From Gammaproteobacteria bacterium (lineage in GTDB: Bacteria; Pseudomonadota; Gammaproteobacteria; DSM-19610), in assembly GCA_011371465.1 (NCBI GenBank), contig DRQL01000239.1, positions 1 through 8,120 on the forward strand: DNA of 8,120 bases. The letters run 5' to 3'. Below are positions 1 through 5,072 of this stretch, one piece after another (position 1 is the first letter of the stretch; every line of letters starts with the position of its first letter). A program made the position numbers and the translations under genes. The notes beneath the pieces were generated by a model that searched no databases, had not been told where the DNA came from, and saw only the letters and a list, made by a program, of their open reading frames with translations.

Positions 1-2
1 AT

Positions 3-1031
3 TGGCCACACGATACGACCAAGGAAACACTGGTCGGCTATTCGGCTTTCCGTTAGCGGGTCATAGGCGAAACCCTGTAACAGCCTGGACAACGAGGGCA
101 TCGATCGGGCCACCCCTCCCCACATACCTGCCAGCATGGTCGCCGTATGGGAACCATGATCCCGCATTACGTGGAACAGCCGTTGCGACACCAGCCACTC
201 ATCCACTGCGCATTTTTCACGCACGTTCAATAACGAATCGCAATCCCGAACCAGGTAGCGAACAACAGCAGGATCATCCGCAACCAGAAAACGCCAGAAG
301 AGACCGTCCGCGGGGCGGGGCGGTCGCCGCATCATCACCAGCTGTGCGCCCGTTTCCGCCAAGGCGCCACGCGTATGCTCAGGAACCCGGTCATCACAGT
401 AAAAACGGCATGTCCAGCCTGGATACAGCCCTGCAGCAACCACCGCATTCCTCAGGGCCCCATCGTGGTATTGCCTTGCCTGTCCAAACAGTGAAAAGGA
501 AATGATATTTTCTGCCGGGTTGTCCGGACGAAACGGCGGAACACTCTCTTTTTCCAGTTCAAAACCGGGAGACGCAGAACACGCCTGATTGTCCTTGATT
601 GCGAGTGATCTTTCACCGTATTGCCTGGCCTTCCTCCTGTCTCCTTTTTTCCACCAGGCATCCGCCAGGCCATCCAGCAGGTGGGTATTGTTTTCCTCCC
701 TGTTCGCCACCGATTCGAGCTGCGCGATTCCTTCCTCTATCCGGTTACACCGTACCAGGCTGAGACCAAGGTTCAGCGAGACATCGTGAAAGCCGGAATC
801 CAGACCTTGTACCCTTGAAAACGCGGCTGCCGCGTTTTCAAATTCCCGTGCAGCGAAATATTGCAGTCCAAGTCGGTGGTAATCATCGGCCTGAATCACG
901 CCCTCGCGCCCGGCCCGTCCGATCACGGCAAGCTGCAGGTTGATGGCATCCGCCAGGCAACCGGCCGCATGCAACTGCGCTGACTGGAGTCGCATAGTAG
1001 TGACTGAAAGTTCAGGAAGGTTGGCAGCCAT
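3..1031 (-). CDS. TPR-like protein with glycosyltransferase-like domain (3' end off window)
   Basis: One open frame on the minus strand runs from ATG at 1031 to the left edge with no stop, giving 343 visible residues. Residues about 49-150 form paired amphipathic helices of TPR style (YHRLGLQYFAAREFENAAAAF, then LNLGLSLVRCNRIEEGIAQL, then LADAWWKKGDRRKARQYGE, each offset by roughly one repeat). From about 175 it changes to a domain starting IISFSLFG, with PGWTCRFY (204-211), GLFWRFLVADDP (243-254), RDCDS (262-266, a DxD-like motif of GT-A glycosyltransferases) and AGMWGGV (301-307). I recall TPR proteins with such a C-terminal domain in proteobacteria; substrate and role are unknown. The start is uncertain: neither ATG 1031 nor ATG 995 has a clear Shine-Dalgarno, and the frame is open back to a stop at 1080-1082. 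It has no evident link to mercury and probably flanks the resistance locus. Confidence 0.75.
   Translation of the reverse strand, partial: MAANLPELSVTTMRLQSAQLHAAGCLADAINLQLAVIGRAGREGVIQADDYHRLGLQYFAAREFENAAAAFSRVQGLDSGFHDVSLNLGLSLVRCNRIEEGIAQLESVANREENNTHLLDGLADAWWKKGDRRKARQYGERSLAIKDNQACSASPGFELEKESVPPFRPDNPAENIISFSLFGQARQYHDGALRNAVVAAGLYPGWTCRFYCDDRVPEHTRGALAETGAQLVMMRRPPRPADGLFWRFLVADDPAVVRYLVRDCDSLLNVREKCAVDEWLVSQRLFHVMRDHGSHTATMLAGMWGGVARSMPSLSRLLQGFAYDPLTESRIADQCFLGRIVWP
815..841. repeat. Perfect 13-bp inverted repeat with 1-nt centre, inside the TPR-like gene
   Basis: Left arm TTGAAAACGCGGC (815-827), centre T828, right arm GCCGCGTTTTCAA (829-841). Both arms match without error. It lies within the coding frame and encodes part of the helix around FENAAAAF, so the coding need may explain some of the symmetry. 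With a one-base centre it would form a cruciform or a protein-binding palindrome more readily than an RNA hairpin. Confidence 0.8.
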
Positions 1032-1244
1032 ATCGCGAGATATGGTATGAGGAAGAATACTGCTGGAACAGCTGCCTGTTCAGGCAAACTGCACTCTTTT
1101 TACAGCAAGCGTGAACATGATCCATGCTGGCGCAGATGGCCACCGCGGCCACCAGCCGGACTACGCGCTCGCCGTCACCGGTGGCGCATGCCTTGTTCCT
1201 TCCATGGAGTGCGTGGCCCCCGAACAGAGGCCGGATAAACGGAC

Positions 1245-1261
1245 CCGGCGAGAACCGCCGG
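1245..1261 (-). terminator. GC hairpin just after the small membrane peptide gene, possible weak terminator
   Basis: On the minus strand CCGGCG and CGCCGG pair as a 6-bp all-GC stem around a 5-nt loop, starting 8 nt past the TAA of the 36-codon gene. The following bases (GTCCGTTTAT) hold only a short T run, so termination would be weak. Its position directly after the stop supports a transcript-end role, but it could be chance in GC-rich DNA. Confidence 0.35.
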
Positions 1262-1269
1262 AAGCGGGT

Positions 1270-1380
1270 TTACTTCCTTTCGAGGCAGTTATCACCCGAT
1301 GAATGGCACACCCGTACGACGGCTGCGACGGCAACGACGGCCAGGATGGCGCCAGCGATAGTCAGTGCATCGATAACCAT
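1270..1380 (-). CDS. 36-residue single-span membrane peptide, unknown function
   Basis: ATG at 1380, TAA at 1270-1272. AGGAG (1387-1391) sits 6 nt before the start, an ideal Shine-Dalgarno spacing, and a good sigma70-like promoter lies just upstream. The peptide begins MVIDALTIAGAILAVVAVAA: residues about 5-24 are a continuous hydrophobic span, followed by a short polar tail with Cys25, His26 and Cys32 and a basic end (ERK). The topology is probably N-out/C-in, given Asp4 before the span and Arg23, Arg35 and Lys36 after it. I do not recognise a family. The tail cysteines and histidine could bind metal or form a disulfide, but nothing here shows that. It lies between the five-gene operon and the TPR-like gene, all leftward. 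The complete promoter, SD and hairpin context makes a real small gene more likely than chance. Confidence 0.55.
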   Translation of the reverse strand: MVIDALTIAGAILAVVAVAAVVRVCHSSGDNCLERK

Positions 1381-1409
1381 GTCGATCTCCTATATTAGAA
1401 AACAATTAT

Positions 1410-1438
1410 ATTGTAACTTTAGGCGAGATCGCGTGCAA
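1410..1438 (-). promoter_or_regulatory. Sigma70-like promoter for the 36-residue peptide gene
   Basis: Minus strand: -35 TTGCAC (1433-1438), 17-bp spacer, -10 TACAAT (1410-1415). Both hexamers are close to consensus with optimal spacing. Expected start of transcription is near 1403, leaving a leader of about 22 nt that contains the SD. A small inverted repeat (ACAAT, TAT, ATTGT; 1402-1414) overlaps the -10 and the start region and could be an operator, though AT-rich symmetry here may be incidental. Confidence 0.55.
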
Positions 1439-1703
1439 AAAGTTCCTGTAAAAGTCCCGGGGAGCAGGAGAACCATTTAATACTATTTGTTATTCAAATG
1501 GTTATGGTGAAGCAGGTGCCGGGTTATTTATTTTCCCTGTTTCCGGCACTGGCGGTCAAAACTGCGCGCGTATTGTCCACCCACAGCGCTGGTACAGCAA
1601 TTAACTAAATTTTTTCAATAGGTTGGAAACGGTTCTGCGCCGGCAGGCCGAATAAACCAGGATTTCACCGAAAATCGTCCCGGACGGAACGCGAAGCACG
1701 TAA
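1439..1703. other. Non-coding stretch after the five-gene operon; weak inverted repeats only
   Basis: No frame on either strand has a convincing start, SD and protein character. Two inverted repeats are visible: AACCATTT (1471-1478) with AAATGGTT (1496-1503), an 8-bp stem with 17-nt loop; and GTGCCGG (1516-1522) with CCGGCAC (1543-1549), a 7-bp stem with 20-nt loop. Neither has the compact GC stem plus T tract of an intrinsic terminator, although one may help end the leftward transcript. Local base composition is more AT-rich than the flanking genes. Confidence 0.5.
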
Positions 1704-3008
1704 TCAGTACCTGATAATAAAAAAATACTCGTTCAGCAGGTACAGGCCGGTGATGATCAGGGTAATACCGGCGACTACTTCCAGTGTTTTCTGGTAGCGC
1801 GAAAACATCCGTAGCGATTCCAGCCAGCCCATGCTCCACGCGCCCAGGATCACGGGTATGCTGCGCCCCGCGGCAAAAGCCAGCAGCAGTGCAAAACCGA
1901 AGGGCACAGAACCGATCGCGGCGCTGGCGGTCAGGGTCACCAGCAACGCCGGCGTACAGAATGGACAGATCGCCACCGAAAAAGGAATGCCGAGCAGGAA
2001 GGCGCCCCACAGCCCGGTTACCCGCCGGGCCCGCATGGACAGCCAGGGCAGCCGCAGCCTGAGCCAGCCGGCCCACACCAGGCCGAGCACAATCAGCAAC
2101 GGGCCCAGCAGCAAACCCCACTCCCTGCCCATCAGTCCCTGCACCCAGTCGCCGCCCAGGGCCGCGACCACACCAAGCAGCACGTGTGTCACCAACATAC
2201 CGGCCACAAACGCGCCCCCCAGCAACAGCGCCTGGCGTTCTTCGTGCGCCCGGGTGACATAGGCCAGCACGACCGGGATCGAGGCAAAAGACACCGGGTT
2301 GAAACTGAAGATGAAACCGGCGGCAAAGGCCAGGCCGATTCCGGTCAGGCTGGCCTGCTGCAGGCTGTCTTTCAGCAGGTCGGCGTTTACCTCCATGGCC
2401 GGCAGCAACAGGTAGAGCGCAGCGCCCAGCAACAGGATGGCCGTCAGGTACGGGCTGCCCGTCGCGGCCCGGTTCAGAAAATCACGCCCATCCGCATGTA
2501 CGCCTTTTAGCGACGTCACCACCATCGGCGCCGTAAACAGGGTGGCAAACAACACACCGGCCAGTGCCGCCAGCGGCGCAGAATCCAGCGTCACCGCCAG
2601 GCCGGTAACGACCATAAACAGGGGGATGGTGCAGGCCGGCAGGGTAAGGCCGAGTTGCACGGCAAACGGCAGGGAACGCCCCCCCGGCAGCAGGCGGAAA
2701 AATTCCAGGTGCGGAACCGGCAGGTAGGCAAAACGGGACACAATATAGAGCAACGCCATGACCGACAGGATGATGCCCGGCAGCCAGGGCCCCCATTCAG
2801 GCTGCGGCAGCAGCAGCGTAGCACCGACCAGCAGGACGACGGACAGGCTGCTGCGCGCCAGCCAGACCGCGAACAGCCCCTGGCAACAGCGGGCGCGCGA
2901 CAGGGTGTGCGATCGCGCTGCAAACAGGGTATGGGTCGCAATCGTACAGGGTTCGAAGAATGCCAGACCACCCAGCAGGACGGCGGCGAGGATCAGCGTA
3001 GTGATCAT
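1704..3008 (-). CDS. Tandem CcdA/DsbD-type transmembrane thiol-electron carrier, fused double domain
   Basis: 434 residues, almost wholly hydrophobic, about 11-12 predicted membrane spans: roughly twice the length of CcdA. The family passes electrons from cytosolic thioredoxin across the inner membrane through two membrane cysteines. The first half has FFEPC (Cys21) and LTLPAC (Cys126), matching the TM1/TM4 cysteine positions of CcdA. The second half begins near residue 220; FSFNPVSFASIP (235-244) sits where the TM1 Pro-Cys motif should be but lacks cysteine, while AICPFCTPAL (346-355; Cys348, Cys351) fits the second site and adds a CxxC. Cys41-Cys42 lie in a loop. ATG at 3008 overlaps the thioredoxin-like stop by 4 nt (ATGA), implying coupled translation. 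The gene ends just after a run of seven T at 1719-1725. It probably delivers reductant to the periplasmic HMA protein of the same operon (inference). Family assignment is good, exact role open. Confidence 0.8.
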   Translation of the reverse strand: MITTLILAAVLLGGLAFFEPCTIATHTLFAARSHTLSRARCCQGLFAVWLARSSLSVVLLVGATLLLPQPEWGPWLPGIILSVMALLYIVSRFAYLPVPHLEFFRLLPGGRSLPFAVQLGLTLPACTIPLFMVVTGLAVTLDSAPLAALAGVLFATLFTAPMVVTSLKGVHADGRDFLNRAATGSPYLTAILLLGAALYLLLPAMEVNADLLKDSLQQASLTGIGLAFAAGFIFSFNPVSFASIPVVLAYVTRAHEERQALLLGGAFVAGMLVTHVLLGVVAALGGDWVQGLMGREWGLLLGPLLIVLGLVWAGWLRLRLPWLSMRARRVTGLWGAFLLGIPFSVAICPFCTPALLVTLTASAAIGSVPFGFALLLAFAAGRSIPVILGAWSMGWLESLRMFSRYQKTLEVVAGITLIITGLYLLNEYFFIIRY

Positions 3009-3280
3009 GCCTGTTTTTCCTCCAGCCGGTCCTGCAGGGCCTGGCGCAGTTTCTTTTCGGACGGCAGGGCAGTAAACACCAGTCGTCCGTCAATGGCGAT
3101 GGCCGGCGTTGCCAGCACACCGAGTTCAACGGCATAGTCCAGTTCATCGAGTATGTTGACTTCCCGCCAGCGGATATCGGCTTCCGTCCACGCGTCGGCG
3201 ATGTCCTTTAATACTTCCCGGGCGCGACCGCATTTGCCGCAACCGGGTGCCGTAAACACTTCAACCTGTATGTCCGTCAT
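3005..3280 (-). CDS. Small thioredoxin/glutaredoxin-like protein (CGKC)
   Basis: 91 residues from ATG 3280. Strand one VEVFTAPGCGKC carries the redox pair Cys14/Cys17 after a beta strand; ATPAIAIDG supplies the cis-proline Thr-Pro typical of the thioredoxin fold, and a final helix (SEKKLRQALQDRLEEK) closes it. No signal peptide, so cytosolic. It is shorter than classical thioredoxin (about 105-110) and resembles the minimal thioredoxin-like proteins found beside metal and redox genes. GAGG lies 9 nt before ATG 3280, favouring that start. A TTG at 3295 would extend it by MRNCA and overlap the upstream stop as TTGA, and cannot be excluded. It overlaps the next gene (CcdA-like) by 4 nt, the classical pairing of a cytosolic thiol donor with its membrane electron carrier. 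It may instead shuttle metal by dithiol exchange. Confidence 0.85.
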   Translation of the reverse strand: MTDIQVEVFTAPGCGKCGRAREVLKDIADAWTEADIRWREVNILDELDYAVELGVLATPAIAIDGRLVFTALPSEKKLRQALQDRLEEKQA

Positions 3281-3291
3281 GGCGCAGTTCC

Positions 3292-4014
3292 TCAAAAATG
3301 AAAGCGCGTGCTCAGAATAAACCGTGTGTCTTTGGGTCCGTTGAGGTCCTGTACCGCGGCGCCTTCCAGCACCCAGCGCTTGTGTATGGACTGCAGTCCC
3401 AGCGTCGCCTGGTGCACCATGTCGTCACCACGCTCCCAGCGGCCACCCAGTTCGAGATCAAGATCCCATTCACCGGCAATGCCCCAGTCTGGATACTCGG
3501 CCGGGCTGAGGCGATACTGCCAGGCGATGTCATAACGCGCCCGGTCTTTGGCGTCCTCCAGTCCTTCGACCCACAATCCGTCCAGGTCCCATTCATAGCG
3601 ATGCCGGAAAAAGGTGGCCACGGCACCGGCCTGCAGCGCGGGATCGCGATCACGATCGGTCGGCACAATCACTCCACCCAGCAAACCCAGGCGGCTGGTA
3701 CCCTGCATCGTATCGGACTGCCAGGCGGTATACCGGTACAGGGTATTCAGGTCACCCAGCCGGCGACCTTCGCCAGCGGAAAAAAACCGGTAGGGCAAAC
3801 CCAGGAACAGCGTCTGTCGCGCGCTTACGCCATAGGCCAGGTTGGTGGTCAGCGCGTTGCGGCTTTTATCCTGGTTGCGCTCACCGAACAGGCGTAACAC
3901 GGTGCCGCCCTCTTCCAGCGGCAGCGCGACAAACGAGCGGATACCCATGGCGCGAACCTCGACCGTGGCAGACAGCAGGAGCCATACCCCGACAATGATT
4001 GATCTTCTGCTCAA
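3292..4014 (-). CDS. Predicted outer-membrane beta-barrel protein of the metal operon
   Basis: 240 residues. An N-terminal signal peptide (SRRSIIVGVWLLLSATVEVRA, cleavage near residue 22) precedes alternating hydrophobic/polar strands rich in aromatic residues and glycine, and the protein ends in FHF, the C-terminal aromatic signature recognised by the BAM machinery. Turns are rich in Asp and Arg (TDRDRDP, EDAKDRARYD). Size fits a small barrel of about 10-12 strands. I cannot name a family with confidence; it resembles generic proteobacterial outer-membrane transporter-like or meta-pathway-type barrels. The start is TTG at 4014, overlapping the upstream TGA as TTGA with no strong SD, so translation is probably coupled to the MerP-like gene. 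No ATG upstream of the signal peptide fits. Its place suggests passage of metal or a ligand across the outer membrane, which is inference. Confidence 0.65.
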   Translation of the reverse strand: MSRRSIIVGVWLLLSATVEVRAMGIRSFVALPLEEGGTVLRLFGERNQDKSRNALTTNLAYGVSARQTLFLGLPYRFFSAGEGRRLGDLNTLYRYTAWQSDTMQGTSRLGLLGGVIVPTDRDRDPALQAGAVATFFRHRYEWDLDGLWVEGLEDAKDRARYDIAWQYRLSPAEYPDWGIAGEWDLDLELGGRWERGDDMVHQATLGLQSIHKRWVLEGAAVQDLNGPKDTRFILSTRFHF

Positions 4015-4319
4015 GGGGCAACCTGGTCAGATTCAACCGTTACCTTCCCGGGCGTAAACCCGGCGTCGGTTATCGCCTCGCGTATGGCATTGAGATCCGC
4101 CTGCTGGCCGGGCTCCATCCGGATCAATGCCTTTTTGTTTTTCAGGCTCACCTCGGCCGACGCCACGCCCGGAAGCCCGTTGAGCTTTTTCTCGGTCCCG
4201 TACACACAGAACGGACAGGTCATTCCCGTCACTTCGATTTCGACGCGCTGCGGCGTTTCAGCCCGGGCCAGTGAAACGAACAGCAACAGACCGACAAACA
4301 ATGCAATTACCTGCTTCAT
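4011..4319 (-). CDS. Secreted MerP-like HMA metal-binding protein (CPFC)
   Basis: 102 residues from ATG 4319, chosen because AGGAGG lies 8 nt upstream; an in-frame GTG at 4328 overlaps that SD and is unlikely. A signal peptide (MKQVIALFVGLLLFVSLARA) ends at ARA-ET near residue 20. The rest is a single HMA (MerP/Atx1-like) fold: VEIEVTGMTCPFC (Cys35 and Cys38), helix, GVASAEVSLKNKKALI, then AIREAITDAGF. HMA proteins bind soft metals with the CxxC pair. Periplasmic MerP passes Hg(II) to MerT. The CPFC variant differs from the GMTCxxC of usual MerP and of the MerA HMA here (CDHC). It lies 33 nt after the MerT-like gene, mirroring the merT-merP order, but the protein is diverged from Tn501/Tn21 MerP. 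The ligand may be Hg(II) or another soft metal. Confidence 0.85.
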   Translation of the reverse strand: MKQVIALFVGLLLFVSLARAETPQRVEIEVTGMTCPFCVYGTEKKLNGLPGVASAEVSLKNKKALIRMEPGQQADLNAIREAITDAGFTPGKVTVESDQVAP

Positions 4320-4352
4320 GGAAGACACCTCCTGTTGAACATAAAAGCCGAC

Positions 4353-4751
4353 CTAGTTTTCAAGCCAGATACGCAGCGGCAACGCCAGGTAGGCCACCGA
4401 AAAGCCGATCAACCAGAGGAAGACCGACAACCAGTACAAACGTCTGTTCCAGACCAGTGAACGCGCACACAGTGCACCCAGCGCTGGATCTACCGGACAA
4501 CGGCGACCGGCCCGGTACAGCAGCCAGCCGGATAACAGCAACAGTGCACCGGACAGTACAAACACCCACACCTTATGCTCGCTGAGCGTAATCAGTAGCG
4601 GAAAACTGCTGGTAAACGCCGCGACCGTAGCGCCCAGCCCCAGTGTCACCAGGGTGGCCGGCAGTGCGCAGCAGATCAGCGTGCCGCCTGAAGCAAACAG
4701 CGTCAGCCAGGCAAGACCACCCGTGTGGTTCAATACTAGATCGTCATTCAT
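4353..4751 (-). CDS. MerT-like inner-membrane metal transport protein
   Basis: 132 residues from ATG 4751. AAAGGTA about 9 nt upstream is a modest SD; longer in-frame starts would run into the operator and are rejected. Three or four hydrophobic spans: about 12-45 (possibly two spans), 60-79 and 103-125. Span one holds a vicinal pair, LICCALP (Cys27-Cys28), as in MerT where this pair takes Hg(II) across the membrane. A cytoplasmic-type loop carries Cys85 and Cys95 (CPVDPALGALC), comparable to the second cysteine pair of MerT. The rest of the sequence is not close to Tn501/Tn21 MerT, so a diverged MerT-like role is the fairest call. It is the first gene of the leftward operon, directly downstream of the double ZntR-like operator, and is followed by the MerP-like gene. 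Confidence 0.7.
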   Translation of the reverse strand: MNDDLVLNHTGGLAWLTLFASGGTLICCALPATLVTLGLGATVAAFTSSFPLLITLSEHKVWVFVLSGALLLLSGWLLYRAGRRCPVDPALGALCARSLVWNRRLYWLSVFLWLIGFSVAYLALPLRIWLEN

Positions 4752-4787
4752 ATATAGGTACCTTTTCCCTCGCCCTGTGCCTGCCGG

Positions 4788-4818
4788 GTATGACAACCTG
4801 GAGTTAACTCCAGGTTCC
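4788..4818 (-). promoter_or_regulatory. Second, gene-proximal ZntR-like operator with degenerate promoter elements
   Basis: A perfect 22-nt palindrome spans 4795-4816 (half-site AACCTGGAGTT). It repeats the 4856-4879 site with one internal change and a T/C difference at the end. At the same relative positions the -35 would be GGAACC (4813-4818) and the -10 TCATAC (4788-4793), again with 19-bp spacing, but the -35 is poor. It may be a weak second promoter or an operator without its own promoter. Its centre is 63 bp from the other site. Confidence 0.65.
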
Positions 4819-4850
4819 CCGCTGCGTGGATTCATTCAGCCAGTGTGTAG

Positions 4851-4881
4851 ATCCTACAACCTGGAGTTGACTCCAGGTCAA
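4851..4881 (-). promoter_or_regulatory. MerR-family (ZntR-like) promoter/operator of the leftward operon
   Basis: Minus strand: -35 TTGACC (4876-4881), 19-bp spacer, -10 TAGGAT (4851-4856). The long spacer is the hallmark of promoters activated by MerR-family regulators through DNA untwisting. The spacer carries a dyad, on the plus strand ACCTGGAGTTGACTCCAGGT (4859-4878). The core CTGGAGT-N2-ACTCCAG equals the E. coli zntA operator as I remember it, and differs from the mer operator further right. Transcription should start near 4844, about 90 nt before the MerT-like gene, and would read through the second operator. Confidence 0.8.
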
Positions 4882-4920
4882 GCGCGGATTCGTCCTGCCG
4901 GGAAAAAACACTCGAATCAC

Positions 4921-4952
4921 TTGACTCCGTACCATGGTACGGTGTTTAGACT
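4921..4952 (+). promoter_or_regulatory. MerR-type mer operator/promoter for merC-merA
   Basis: -35 TTGACT (4921-4926) is followed at once by CCGTACCATGGTACGG (4927-4942), a perfect 16-bp palindrome with the CCGTAC-N4-GTACGG half-sites of Tn501/Tn21 mer operators. A -10 can be read as TTAGAC (4946-4951, 19-bp spacer) or TAGACT (4947-4952, 20-bp spacer). Half-sites and junction with the -35 equal the classical mer promoter, so Hg(II)-MerR control of merC and merA is a strong inference. The leader to merC is about 115 nt. No merR lies next to it. Confidence 0.9.
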
Positions 4953-5012
4953 ACCCTTGAAGTAACGTTTTTGTACTACAGGGTTACACGAAATTCAGGG
5001 GGATCACCGCGT

Positions 5013-5048
5013 ATGAGCCATCCAGACAACAGCGCACTCACTGAATAA
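5013..5048 (+). CDS. Possible 11-codon leader peptide ahead of merC
   Basis: ATG at 5013 and TAA at 5046-5048 encode MSHPDNSALTE within the merC leader. A G-rich SD-like stretch (AGGGGG) ends about 10 nt upstream. It could be a short translated leader or chance. No attenuator-like hairpin pair was recognised, so a regulatory role is unsupported. Confidence 0.2.
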   Translation: MSHPDNSALTE

Positions 5049-5072
5049 CAGCGTAGTGAAAGGAATACACGC

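Noticed and set aside
2..505. Plus-strand frame of 167 codons at the left edge
   Set aside because: Its composition is Pro/Arg/His-rich without domains and it lies opposite the TPR/glycosyltransferase-like frame, which has clear protein character.
1012..1125. 37-codon minus-strand frame beginning MDHVHACC, overlapping the TPR-like start
   Set aside because: The Cys/His-rich beginning is suggestive in a metal locus, but there is no Shine-Dalgarno site or promoter and the rest has no recognisable character.
1615..2121. Minus-strand frame overlapping the end of the CcdA-like gene
   Set aside because: It is an alternate frame of that gene, rich in Ala/Gly/Arg. Slippage at the T7 run (1719-1725) could join the frames but would only add a non-family tail, and there is no other sign of it.
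3281..3295. TTG start for the thioredoxin-like gene
   Set aside because: It gives a TTGA overlap like the gene before it, but ATG 3280 has a GAGG at 9 nt and the expected start of the fold.
4752..4835. Upstream extension of the MerT-like protein
   Set aside because: It would translate through the proximal operator and has no family resemblance; ATG 4751 has an SD-like site and fits the membrane protein start.
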